Origin: Trueperaceae bacterium
GTDB taxonomy: Bacteria; Deinococcota; Deinococci; Deinococcales; Trueperaceae
Length of the DNA: 15,025 nucleotides
Reading direction: 5' to 3'
NCBI GenBank assembly: GCA_011390455.1
Contig: JAABSI010000070.1
Coordinates: 1 to 15,025, forward strand
Shown here: positions 1 through 6,739 of the stretch, piece by piece
Layout of the letters: every line of letters begins with the position of its first letter
Numbering within the stretch: the first letter of the stretch is position 1
Notes under the pieces: generated by a model
The model's input: only the letters and a program-made list of their open reading frames with translations
What the model was told of the DNA's origin: nothing
Databases searched by the model: none
Position numbers and translations under genes: made by a program

Positions 1-25
1 GGCCGGACCCCACGGGGGGCCGGCC
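1..25 (-). terminator. Possible terminator hairpin after the permease remnant
   Basis: GGCCGG at 1-6 can pair with CCGGCC at 20-25, and the inner CCCC (8-11) can pair with the G-run at 14-19, giving a strong GC-rich stem. It lies 26 bases past the stop of the minus-strand permease fragment, where a terminator would sit. A T-run would lie outside the window, so an intrinsic terminator cannot be confirmed. Confidence 0.3.
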
Positions 26-51
26 CGCGTTCGTGGCCGTAGGGCGCGCCG

Positions 52-345
52 TCAGCCTTTGCGCCACGGCATCGCGCGCCGCTCCACCCACTGCAGGAGC
101 GCGGTCAGGCCGACCCCGAGCGCCATGACCACGAACAGCCCCGCATACATCTTGGGCGTGACCAGGATCTGCCAGTAGTAGAAGATCAGGAAGCCCACGC
201 CGCGGTCGGCGCGGACGAACTCCACCGCGACGATCACGATCAGCGCGGTCCCGAGCGCCAGCCGCAGGCCGTTGAAGACGATCGGCAGCGCGCCCGGCAG
301 GATCACGTGGCGGAACATCTGCCAGCGGTTGGCGCCGAAGTTGCG
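52..345 (-). pseudogene. ABC-transporter permease, C-terminal fragment (SsuC/TauC-like)
   Basis: The reading frame encodes only the last third of a binding-protein-dependent transport permease of the sulfonate/taurine/nitrate type. Recognisable parts are the second half of the EAA loop (NFGANRWQMFRHVILPGALP, which contacts the ATPase), then LRLALGTALIVIVAVEF and two membrane segments, ending RRAMPWRKG. Homology-like sequence starts near base 345. Upstream on the same strand the frame reads a proline- and histidine-rich stretch and reaches a TAG stop at about 368-370. No N-terminal half appears in any minus-strand frame up to base 540. An internal ATG at 316-318 opens an 88-residue frame, but a full family member has roughly 250 residues with several more membrane helices. 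A remnant left by deletion or rearrangement is therefore most likely. Complete membrane transport function is not expected. Confidence 0.7.
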
Positions 346-524
346 CGGCGGGTGCGGGGTGGGCGGATGCTAACCCGTGCCCCCGTCCAGGACCAGCCCG
401 CATGGAGGACTCGGCCGTCGCCGCGTCCGCCACGACGACGGTCAGGCACCGCGCCGCCCCGTGGTCCGCTCCGCGGGGCTGCGTTCCGTACGAAGCTTGA
501 CGGAACGTCCCCGCCCGCGCCCGG

Positions 525-530
525 TACGAT
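525..530 (+). promoter_or_regulatory. Probable -10 box for ccdA (leaderless start)
   Basis: TACGAT fits the TANNNT pattern and ends eight bases before the ccdA ATG at 539, so transcription would begin at or very near the start codon. No Shine-Dalgarno sequence precedes the ATG, which agrees with a leaderless mRNA, a frequent arrangement in Deinococcus. A TTGACG at 497-502 resembles a -35 box, but the 22-base spacer is too long for a normal pairing. This would be the promoter of the whole ccd/ccm operon. Confidence 0.4.
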
Positions 531-538
531 CACGTCCG

Positions 539-1246
539 ATGCCCACGTTCCCCGTCGCCTTCCTCGCCGGCATCCTGTCGTTCCTGTCGCCGTGCGTCCT
601 GCCACTCGTGCCCACGTACCTCGCGTACGTCGGCGGTTCGGCGGGGGCGCGCAGGGCGATCGTGCTGCGCAATGCCGGCTTCTTCGTGCTCGGGTTCTCC
701 CTCGTCTTCATCGCCATGGGGGCGTCGGCGAGCGCCCTGGGCAGCGTGCTGCGCGAGTACCAGGGGACGCTGACGATCGTGGGCGGCGTGCTCGTGATCG
801 GCTTCGGGCTCGTCATGCTCGGCGTCGTCCGCCTTCCGCTCCTCTACCGCGACACCCGCCGACCGCTCGGTCCGGGCACCGACACCGCCAAACCCTGGGG
901 CGCCACCGTGCTCGGCGCCGCCTTCGCGTTCGGCTGGACGCCCTGCATCGGACCCGTGCTGGGCGCGATCCTCACCGCCGCCGGCGCCGCGGGCACGCTC
1001 GCGAGCGGCGTCGGCTTGCTCGCCGCGTACGCGGCCGGGCTCGCGGTGCCCTTCATGATCGCGGCGCTGGCCCTCGAGCCTTTCCTGCGCGTCTCCAGCC
1101 GGATGCGACCGTGGCTGCCGTGGATCGAGCGCGGCGCCGGCGCGCTGCTGCTCGTCGTGGGGGTGCTGATGGTCTCCGGCGCCTTCGCCCGACTCAACAC
1201 GCTGCTCATCCAGTGGACCCCCGACTGGCTGTGGACGCGCCTGTGA
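539..1246 (+). CDS. ccdA: Cytochrome c biogenesis protein CcdA (thiol-disulfide transporter)
   Basis: CcdA is a six-helix membrane protein that carries electrons from cytosolic thioredoxin across the membrane to periplasmic thioredoxin-like proteins, here most likely CcmG and CcmH. The 235-residue product begins MPTFPVAFLAGILSFLSPCV and has the two family cysteines in their usual contexts: C19 in SPCVLP and C136 in GWTPCIGP, each in a helix with flanking prolines. The length matches the short CcdA family, without the periplasmic domains of DsbD. The ATG at 539 was chosen because homology begins there; a longer frame opening at 377 only adds an arginine-rich, non-conserved stretch. It is the first gene of the maturation operon, and its stop overlaps the ccmA start. 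Confidence 0.93.
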   Translation: MPTFPVAFLAGILSFLSPCVLPLVPTYLAYVGGSAGARRAIVLRNAGFFVLGFSLVFIAMGASASALGSVLREYQGTLTIVGGVLVIGFGLVMLGVVRLPLLYRDTRRPLGPGTDTAKPWGATVLGAAFAFGWTPCIGPVLGAILTAAGAAGTLASGVGLLAAYAAGLAVPFMIAALALEPFLRVSSRMRPWLPWIERGAGALLLVVGVLMVSGAFARLNTLLIQWTPDWLWTRL

Positions 1247-1968
1247 GCGGGCCATCCACCGACGGCGCGCCTTCGGGCGCGGACGCTCACGCGCCCGCGC
1301 CCGAAGGCGTCGCCATCCACCTGCGGGGCCTGGTCCAAGGCTACGGTGGCGCCCCCGTGCTCGCCGGCCTCGACCTCGACGTCGGCGTCGGCCGCGTGGT
1401 CGCGCTGCACGGCCCCAACGGTGCGGGCAAGACCACCCTGCTGCGCCTGCTGGCGACGCGGCTGCGGCCCGCCGCCGGCGAGGCCCGCGTCCTGGGCTTC
1501 GACGTCGTCCGCCAGGCGCACGAGGTGCGGTCGCGAGTGGCGTCGCTGCCGGTCTTCGGCGGGGCGTACGGGGCGTTGTCCGGGCGCGAGAACCTGCGGC
1601 TGGCCGCCGCGCTGCGCGGGCTCGACCCACAGGCGTCCCCCGTGGCGGAGCTCCTCGAGCGGGTCGGCCTGGCGCGCGCGGCCGACCACCTGGTGCGGGC
1701 CTACTCGAGCGGGATGCGCAAGCGCCTCGCGCTCGCGCGGCTGCTGCTCGCGAACGCGCCGGTCTGGCTCCTCGACGAGCCGTACGCCGCCCTCGACGAG
1801 GACGGTCAGGCGCTCGTCGACGCGCTGGTCGCCGAAGCGCGCCGCGACGGTCGCACCGTGCTCCTCGCCTCCCACGACCTGCCGCGCAGCCGCGGCACCG
1901 CCGACGCCATCGTCGAGGTGTCGGGCGGCCGTCTGCGCGTGGTCGAACGGGTCGGGGCGGCCGCATGA
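1243..1968 (+). CDS. ccmA: Heme exporter ATP-binding protein CcmA
   Basis: CcmA is the ATPase of the CcmAB(CD) complex, whose ATP hydrolysis is needed to release holo-CcmE from CcmC. The 241-residue product has all ABC signatures: Walker A GPNGAGKT (57-64), signature YSSGMRKR (154-161), Walker B VWLLDEP (174-180) and the H-loop His211. The GTG at 1243 overlaps the ccdA stop as GTGA; another GTG at 1231 would add four residues. The first 22 or so residues (alanine-, proline- and glycine-rich, with APAPEG) are not part of the ABC fold and are encoded by a strong palindrome at 1266-1308, so the N-terminal extension looks acquired. The stop overlaps the ccmB start as ATGA. Confidence 0.92.
   Translation: MSGPSTDGAPSGADAHAPAPEGVAIHLRGLVQGYGGAPVLAGLDLDVGVGRVVALHGPNGAGKTTLLRLLATRLRPAAGEARVLGFDVVRQAHEVRSRVASLPVFGGAYGALSGRENLRLAAALRGLDPQASPVAELLERVGLARAADHLVRAYSSGMRKRLALARLLLANAPVWLLDEPYAALDEDGQALVDALVAEARRDGRTVLLASHDLPRSRGTADAIVEVSGGRLRVVERVGAAA
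1266..1308. repeat. Palindromic element within the ccmA 5' end
   Basis: GCCTTCGGGCGCG at 1269-1281 is exactly complementary to 1296-1308, a 13-base-pair stem with a 14-base loop. The left arm can also fold alone as CGCGCC-TTCG-GGCGCG (1266-1281), a UUCG-type tetraloop hairpin. It lies in the non-conserved N-terminal codons of ccmA, soon after the ccdA stop. It could act on translation or mRNA stability between ccdA and ccmA, or be an inserted small repeat; neither is shown. Confidence 0.6.
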
Positions 1969-2639
1969 ACGACCTGCGCGCCGTGCTCTGGATCGCCCGC
2001 AAGGACCTCCTGCAGGAGGCCCGCTCCAAGGCGGTCACGGTCGCCACCGTCTTCTTCTCCGCGGTGACCCTGGGCGTGCTCGCCTTCGCCTTCGGGCAGG
2101 ACCCGCAGCTGATGCGCACGGGCGCGATGGGCGCGCTCTGGGTGGCGCTCGCCTTCGCCGGGGTGATCTCCGCGGCGCAGAGCTGGCAGGCCGACCTCGA
2201 GGACGGCGCGCTCGAGGCCCTGCTCGGTTGGCCGCTCCCCCGGGCCGCCGTGTACGTGGGCAAGCTGCTGGCCAACTGGTTGCTGATGGCGGGGCTCGGA
2301 GTGCTGTTGCTGCCCATCGCCGGCGGCCTCTACGGCGCCGATCTCGGCCCCGGGGCCTGGGGGCTGGTGGGCGTGGTGGTCGCCGGAACGCTGGGGTTCG
2401 CCCTCATCGCCGTGTTCTACGCTGGCCTCACGGCGAACCTGCGGGCGCGGGAGTCGCTGCTGCCGGTGCTGATGTTCCCGGTCGTGGTTCCGATCCTGCT
2501 CGCGGCGGTGCGCGCCAGTGGCGCGCTCGTGGCGGGCGACCCGGAGCTCGCTGGGGCTTGGCTAAGATTGCTCGTGGGGTTCGACCTCGTGTACGCGGTC
2601 ACCTGCACGACGCTGTTCCGCTTCGTGGTGGAGGCCTGA
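1965..2639 (+). CDS. ccmB: Heme exporter membrane protein CcmB
   Basis: CcmB is the integral membrane partner of CcmA. The 224-residue protein starts with a short cytosolic helix (LWIARKDLLQEARSK) and then about six hydrophobic segments, including a segment near 35-60, the GALEALLGWPLPRAAVYVGK loop and LLPVLMFPVVVPILLAA toward the C-terminus, all typical of CcmB. Its length is close to the usual 220 residues. The ATG overlaps the ccmA stop by four bases (ATGA), so the two subunits are probably translationally coupled in matched amounts. A 66-base gap to ccmC follows, larger than most gaps in this operon. Confidence 0.93.
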   Translation: MNDLRAVLWIARKDLLQEARSKAVTVATVFFSAVTLGVLAFAFGQDPQLMRTGAMGALWVALAFAGVISAAQSWQADLEDGALEALLGWPLPRAAVYVGKLLANWLLMAGLGVLLLPIAGGLYGADLGPGAWGLVGVVVAGTLGFALIAVFYAGLTANLRARESLLPVLMFPVVVPILLAAVRASGALVAGDPELAGAWLRLLVGFDLVYAVTCTTLFRFVVEA

Positions 2640-2690
2640 CGTGCCCCGCCGAACCCGTCTCGCACCGGGCCGCTCGCGGTCCCGCCGCTC

Positions 2691-2696
2691 AGGAGG
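2691..2696 (+). promoter_or_regulatory. Strong ribosome binding site of ccmC
   Basis: AGGAGG sits nine bases before the ccmC ATG at 2706 and fixes that start. A small GC hairpin (about 2667-2683) lies just upstream. This is the strongest Shine-Dalgarno sequence in the operon, where other genes depend mainly on stop/start overlap, so ccmC translation is probably initiated independently after the ccmB-ccmC gap. Confidence 0.75.
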
Positions 2697-2705
2697 AGTG
2701 CACCG

Positions 2706-3446
2706 ATGATCGACGCGACCGCCCGTCTCCGCCGCCCCACGTGGCTGCTCGTCTACCTAGGGGTCGCCGGGGTGTTGTTCGCCGTGGCCGCGTACCTGGG
2801 CTTGGTGGCCAGCCCCCGCGACATCAACCAGGGCGACCTGATCCGGATCATGTACGCCCACGTGTCGGTCGCCTGGATCGGCTTCGTGGCGGTCGGCCTG
2901 ACGGCCGTCTTCGGCGCCCTCTACCTGTGGCGCGGCAAACGCATCGACGACGTGCGCTCCGCGGCGTCCGCCGAGATGGGGCTGCTGTTCTCGGCGCTGA
3001 CGATCGTCGGCGGCATGACCTACTCCAAACCGACGCTCAACACCTTCTGGACCTGGGACGCCAAGCTCACGCTCACGGCCATCATGGTCGCGCTCATGGT
3101 CGGCTACTTCGTCGTGCGCGGGCTCATCGACGACCCGGTGCGGCGCGGGCGGGTCTCCGCCGTGGTCGCGATCGTCGCGGCGGCCAGCCTCCCCTTCAAC
3201 TACCTGGCGGCGGAGTGGTTCCGCACCCTGCACCCGGCCAAGAGCGTCGCGCTCGACGGCTCCGGGGTGACCATGGACCCGACGATGCTCTCCGTGCTGC
3301 TGTTCACGACCGTCGTCGCCGGGCTCATCTACCTCGGGTTCATGCTCGACCGGATCCGGCTCGGCCGCATCGAGGCCGAGCTCGACGAAGAGCGCACCCG
3401 CGCGGCCGCCCAGGCGGCGGCGCCCGAGGGGGTCGTCCGTGTTTGA
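2706..3446 (+). CDS. ccmC: Heme-handling protein CcmC
   Basis: CcmC binds heme at the outer face of the membrane and attaches it to CcmE. The 246-residue product has six predicted membrane segments, a tryptophan-rich WWD segment, FWTWDAKLT (114-122), and the two expected external histidines, His52 in MYAHVSVAW and His176 in FRTLHPAKS, which would provide axial heme ligands. The first part of the WWD motif is altered: family members such as E. coli CcmC read WGTWWVWD, while this one reads LNTFWTWD, so the leading Trp-Gly is missing. The C-terminal tail after about residue 218 is charged and probably cytosolic. The stop overlaps the ccmD start by three bases (3444-3446 against 3439-3441 in another frame, with eight bases shared in total). 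Confidence 0.93.
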   Translation: MIDATARLRRPTWLLVYLGVAGVLFAVAAYLGLVASPRDINQGDLIRIMYAHVSVAWIGFVAVGLTAVFGALYLWRGKRIDDVRSAASAEMGLLFSALTIVGGMTYSKPTLNTFWTWDAKLTLTAIMVALMVGYFVVRGLIDDPVRRGRVSAVVAIVAAASLPFNYLAAEWFRTLHPAKSVALDGSGVTMDPTMLSVLLFTTVVAGLIYLGFMLDRIRLGRIEAELDEERTRAAAQAAAPEGVVRV

Positions 3447-3603
3447 GAACTGGTCGCATTGGACCTGGGTGGCGGTCGCCTGGCTCCAGCTGGTCCTCGC
3501 CTACGGCGGCTACCTCGCCTATCTCGACTGGCGCCGCCGGCGCCTGCTCCAGGACGAGCGCGCACGCGCCCTCCTCGAGCGTGAAGGGAAGGGAACGTCA
3601 TGA
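3439..3603 (+). CDS. ccmD: Small heme exporter subunit CcmD
   Basis: This 54-codon gene starts with GTG inside the last codons of ccmC and ends TGA at 3601-3603, overlapping the ccmE ATG as ATGA. The product has one membrane helix (about residues 9-30, WTWVAVAWLQLVLAYGGYLA) with tyrosines near its end, followed by a cytosolic basic stretch DWRRRRLL and a charged tail. That is the usual CcmD plan: a single-span protein of 50-70 residues with an extracytoplasmic N-terminus that stabilises the CcmABCDE complex and helps holo-CcmE release. Position between ccmC and ccmE, size, helix and basic motif all agree. Family members vary so much in sequence that context carries most of the weight. Confidence 0.88.
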   Translation: MFENWSHWTWVAVAWLQLVLAYGGYLAYLDWRRRRLLQDERARALLEREGKGTS

Positions 3604-4025
3604 AGCGAAAGTGGGGCTACGCGGTCGCCGGCGTCGCCGTCTTGGCGGTCGCGGGCGCGATGATCTACCAAGCGCTCGCCACGTCGCTCGTCTACTTCAT
3701 CCTCCCGAACGAGTACGCGGCCGACCCCGGTCGCTTCGACGAACGCCGGCTGCGGCTGGGCGGCATCGTGGCCGAGGACTCGATGGCCTTCGACGAGTCC
3801 GACCTGCGCCTGACCTTCCTCGTCACCGACGGTCTGGTCTCGTATCCGGTGCGCCACTTCGGCGCGCCGCCCGACCTGTTCCAAGAGAACGTCGGGGTGG
3901 TCATCGAGGGGCATTTCGAGGGCGAGACCTTCGTCTCCGACAACGTCCTCGTGCGCCACTCGGAGGTCTACGAAGCCGACCACGGCAACATCGACATCGA
4001 CGAACTGCGCGAATCGCTCAAGTGA
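3600..4025 (+). CDS. ccmE: Heme chaperone CcmE
   Basis: CcmE carries heme covalently from CcmC to CcmF. The 141-residue protein has an N-terminal membrane anchor (about 6-28) and a periplasmic beta-barrel domain containing RRLRLGGIV and FLVTDGL, typical of the OB fold. The heme-attaching histidine is His120 in VLVRHSEVY, with Tyr124 four residues later, matching His130 and Tyr134 of the E. coli protein; the usual Asp after His is Ser here. It is therefore the common histidine type, not the cysteine variant. A good ribosome binding site (AAGGGA, 3589-3594) precedes the ATG, which overlaps the ccmD stop. Confidence 0.94.
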   Translation: MKRKWGYAVAGVAVLAVAGAMIYQALATSLVYFILPNEYAADPGRFDERRLRLGGIVAEDSMAFDESDLRLTFLVTDGLVSYPVRHFGAPPDLFQENVGVVIEGHFEGETFVSDNVLVRHSEVYEADHGNIDIDELRESLK

Positions 4026-4068
4026 ACCCTGATCCCGCGACCCGGGGGCGGCGACCGGACGTGCACCC

Positions 4069-6072
4069 ATGAACAACCTGATCGAACTCGGAACCCTCGG
4101 CTCGGCCGCCAGCGCCATCGCGCTCGCGCTGGCCCTCTACGCGATGGTGGCCGGCGCCGTGGGCGCCGTGCGCCGCGACGCCCGCCTCCAGACCTCCGCG
4201 CGCTTGACGGCGGTGGCCGTCTTCCTCGCCGCCACGACCGCCGTCGTGGTCATGATCGCCGCGCTCCTCACCGACGACTTCAGCGTCAAGTACGTCGCCG
4301 AGCATTCGCGGATCGACTCGCCCGTCTGGGTGAAGGTCGTCACCCTGTGGGCGGCGCTCGAAGGCTCGATCCTGCTGTGGGCCTGGCTCCTGACCGCCTA
4401 CGCCGCGGTCATGGCGACCACCACGCCCAACACGATCCTGCGCCCCTGGGCGCTCGTGATCATGCAGGCGGTGACGGTCTTCTTCCTGGGCGTGGTCGTG
4501 CTGGTCGCGAACCCCTTCATCGTGCTCGCCAACCCGCCGCTCGACGGGCCCGGCGCCAACCCGCTGCTCCAGAACCACTGGATGATGGCGGTCCACCCCG
4601 TGCTCATGTACCTCGGCTTCGTCGGGCTGACGGTGCCCTTCGCCTTCGCGATGGCGGCCCTGATCACCCGCCGGCCCGGCACCGAATGGATGGCCATGAC
4701 GCGCCGCTGGACGCTCGCCGGCTGGGGCTTCCTGACCGCGGCGATCATCTCGGGCGGCTGGTGGAGCTACGAGGTCCTCGGCTGGGGCGGGTACTGGGCC
4801 TGGGACCCGGTCGAGAACGTCAGCTTCATGCCGTGGCTGACCGCCACCGCCTTCCTGCACAGCGTCCAGGTGCAGGAGCGGCGGCGCATGCTCAAGAGCT
4901 GGAACGTGCTGTTGATCGTGCTCACCTTCGCGCTGTCGATCCTGGGCACCTTCCTCACTCGCTCCGGGGTGGTGTCGAGCGTGCACGCGTTCGGCGATGG
5001 ACCGGTCGGGCCGGTCTTCCTCGGCTTCTTCTTCGTCGTGGCGATCGGCAGCCTCGGCCTCGTCGCCTGGCGCTGGGATCAAGTGCGCGACCGCGCCGAG
5101 CTCGACGCCGCCGTGAGCCGCGAAGGGGCGTTCCTGACGGTCAACGTGCTCTTCCTCGCGATGACCTTCGCGGTCCTCATCGGCACGCTCTTCCCGCTGA
5201 TCGTCGAGGCGATCAACGGCGCCCGCGTCACCGTCGGCGCGCCGTTCTTCGACCAGGTCTCGCTGCCGCTGTGGATGATCGTGCTGCTCCTGATGGGCGT
5301 CGGTCCGCTGCTCCCGTGGCGCAAGGCGGAGAACCAGTCGCTGCGCCGCAACCTGGCGATCATGACCGTGGCGTTCGTCGTGGCCGTCGTCGGTGCGCTC
5401 GCCCTCGGGATGCGCGCGGTGTACCCGGTCCTGACCATCGGCCTCGCCGGCTGGAACCTCGCCAGCGTGGCGCTCCTGCTCGCGGGGGCCGTGGTGCCGC
5501 GGGCGCGGCTCGCGCGGCGTGGCCTCGCGGCCACCACCCTGCGCTACGCCTCCGAGCAGCGGCGCAAGGTGGGCAGCATGGTCGTCCACCTGGGCGTGAT
5601 CGTCCTCGCCCTCGGGATCGTCGGTTCCTCCGGCTACCGCACCGACGTGCAGATGCGGCTCCCCTACGGCGAGCGCGTGACGGCTGCCGAGTACGAGCTC
5701 GAGGCCCTCCGTCCCTTCGCCGAGCAGGTCCCCGGGCGCACCTCGGTGGGCGTCGAAGTGGCCGTCTGGCAAGGCGATCGGGTCGTCCAGACGCTCCGCC
5801 CGCGCATCAACATGTTCGGTCAGAACACGATGGCGGTGCCCACCGCGGCCGTCCGCTACACCTTCGGTCACGACCTCTACCTCAGCGTCGCCGGCGCGGT
5901 CGACCCGAACGCGGACGGCGTGATCATCCGCGTGGTCCGCAGCCCGCTGATCGTGTGGGTGTGGCTGGGTGGGTTGCTGATGGCGATCGGCACGGGCTGG
6001 GCGCTGAGCCCGATGGCGAGCCGCCGGACCGCGACCGCCGACGCGCCGATCGGGGAGCGGGCCGCGGCGTGA
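4069..6072 (+). CDS. ccmF: Cytochrome c heme lyase subunit CcmF
   Basis: CcmF takes heme from CcmE and, with CcmH and CcmI, attaches it to CXXCH motifs. The 667-residue product is a polytopic membrane protein of normal family length. It has the WWD domain WGGYWAWDPVENVSFMPW (239-256), with candidate external heme-ligand histidines His176 (MAVHPVLM) and His306 (SSVHAFG) on either side, and candidate intramembrane heme b ligands His264 (FLHSVQ) and His507 (VVHLGVIV). These correspond by order and context to the four ligands of E. coli CcmF. A soluble segment of about 100 residues (roughly 522-622) precedes the last helix (about 626-646). The ATG at 4069 gives the usual short N-terminus. The stop overlaps the ccmG GTG (GTGA). 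Confidence 0.95.
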   Translation: MNNLIELGTLGSAASAIALALALYAMVAGAVGAVRRDARLQTSARLTAVAVFLAATTAVVVMIAALLTDDFSVKYVAEHSRIDSPVWVKVVTLWAALEGSILLWAWLLTAYAAVMATTTPNTILRPWALVIMQAVTVFFLGVVVLVANPFIVLANPPLDGPGANPLLQNHWMMAVHPVLMYLGFVGLTVPFAFAMAALITRRPGTEWMAMTRRWTLAGWGFLTAAIISGGWWSYEVLGWGGYWAWDPVENVSFMPWLTATAFLHSVQVQERRRMLKSWNVLLIVLTFALSILGTFLTRSGVVSSVHAFGDGPVGPVFLGFFFVVAIGSLGLVAWRWDQVRDRAELDAAVSREGAFLTVNVLFLAMTFAVLIGTLFPLIVEAINGARVTVGAPFFDQVSLPLWMIVLLLMGVGPLLPWRKAENQSLRRNLAIMTVAFVVAVVGALALGMRAVYPVLTIGLAGWNLASVALLLAGAVVPRARLARRGLAATTLRYASEQRRKVGSMVVHLGVIVLALGIVGSSGYRTDVQMRLPYGERVTAAEYELEALRPFAEQVPGRTSVGVEVAVWQGDRVVQTLRPRINMFGQNTMAVPTAAVRYTFGHDLYLSVAGAVDPNADGVIIRVVRSPLIVWVWLGGLLMAIGTGWALSPMASRRTATADAPIGERAAA

Positions 6073-6608
6073 AGCGCGTGCTGGTCGTCGTGGCCGTCGT
6101 CGGCGCGCTCGGCGCCCTGTTCGTGTTCGGCCTGCTGCGCGGCAGCCCCGATCGCAACGTCCCGTCCAACCTGATCGGCCGGCCGCTGCCGAGCTTCTCG
6201 CTCCCGCTCTACGAGCGGTACGCCGCCGAGTTCGGGCCCACGCTCAGCATCGAGGCGAGCGAGGGCCTCCCGATGGTGATCAACTTCTGGGCCTCGTGGT
6301 GCGGACCCTGCTACGCCGAAGCGCCCCACCTCGAGGCCGCCGCCCGGCGCTACGCGGGCGAGGTCGCCTTCATCGGCGTGCAGACGCAGGACCGCGGCAA
6401 CCGCGCCGCCGGCCGCTCGTTCCTGAACCAGTTCGACTTCACCTTCCCGAACGTGATCGACGACGATTCGCGGGTCTCGATCGCCTTCGGGCTCTTCGGG
6501 GTCCCCGAGACCTTCTTCATCCACGCCGACGGCACCGTCGCGTACAAACACGCCGGGCCGGTCGACACCGCGCTCCTCGACGAGCGGATCGCGGGGTTGC
6601 GCCGGTGA
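6069..6608 (+). CDS. ccmG: Periplasmic thioredoxin-like protein CcmG (DsbE)
   Basis: CcmG is a membrane-tethered reductase that keeps apocytochrome CXXCH cysteines, or CcmH, reduced, using electrons from CcdA. The 179-residue product begins at a GTG overlapping the ccmF stop. It has an uncleaved N-terminal anchor (about 3-23), the redox motif WCGPC with Cys78 and Cys81 in INFWASWCGPCYAEAPHLE, and the cis-proline loop GVPETFF (Pro146). WCGPC differs from the WCPTC of E. coli CcmG and resembles general thioredoxins and some ResA-like proteins. The family's acidic active-site region is less obvious. Its stop overlaps a GTG that could open ccmH. Confidence 0.93.
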   Translation: MKRVLVVVAVVGALGALFVFGLLRGSPDRNVPSNLIGRPLPSFSLPLYERYAAEFGPTLSIEASEGLPMVINFWASWCGPCYAEAPHLEAAARRYAGEVAFIGVQTQDRGNRAAGRSFLNQFDFTFPNVIDDDSRVSIAFGLFGVPETFFIHADGTVAYKHAGPVDTALLDERIAGLRR

Positions 6609-6610
6609 CG

Positions 6611-6635
6611 CGGGTTCGCCCGAAGGGCGAACCCG
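6611..6635. repeat. Perfect palindrome at the ccmG/ccmH junction
   Basis: CGGGTTCGCCC at 6611-6621 pairs exactly with 6625-6635 around a GAA loop, an 11-base-pair hairpin. It begins two bases after the ccmG stop. No T-run follows, so it is not a typical terminator; it may stabilise or process the operon mRNA, or be part of an inserted repeat together with the two hairpins that follow. Confidence 0.7.
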
Positions 6636-6636
6636 T

Positions 6637-6732
6637 TGCGGTTGCTTCGCAACCGCGCGCGGGTGTCGCTGCGCGCCGGCACCATGCGGTTGCTTCGCAA
6701 CCGCGCGCCGACGTCCCTGCCCAGCCGCGGCG
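6637..6732. repeat. Two imperfect 48-base tandem repeats, each with a hairpin
   Basis: Units at 6637-6684 and 6685-6732 share their first 23 bases exactly and are about 37/48 identical overall. Each contains GCGGTTGC-TTC-GCAACCGC, an eight-base-pair hairpin (6638-6656 and 6686-6704). The 48-base period equals 16 codons and, in the ccmH frame, each unit reads through as AVASQPRA plus eight variable residues. The array fills the space between ccmG and the probable ccmH signal peptide. Confidence 0.75.
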
Positions 6733-6739
6733 CGCAGGC

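Noticed and set aside
497..530. TTGACG and TACGAT as a standard -35/-10 promoter pair
   Set aside because: The spacer is 22 bases, outside the usual 16-18, so only the -10 box was kept.
377..538. Upstream extension of ccdA from 377
   Set aside because: The 54 extra residues are arginine-rich and would put a basic tail before the first helix; the ATG at 539 follows a -10 box and fits the family start.
530..2317. A 595-codon open frame on the minus strand across ccdA, ccmA and ccmB
   Set aside because: It is antisense to well recognised genes, is low in complexity (Arg, Gly, Ala, Pro) and has no domain; long open antisense frames are expected at this base composition.
1346..4072. A 908-codon plus-strand frame through ccmA-ccmE
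   Set aside because: It is the shifted frame of five recognised genes; it shows only arginine- and alanine-rich sequence.
4018..5871. A 617-codon minus-strand frame and a long plus-strand frame overlapping ccmF
   Set aside because: Both are rich in Arg, Asp, Glu, Gly and His without motifs, while ccmF in the third frame has its full set of family residues.
6637..6732. CRISPR-like array
   Set aside because: Only two units, directly adjoining with a related remainder instead of unique spacers, and no cas genes nearby.
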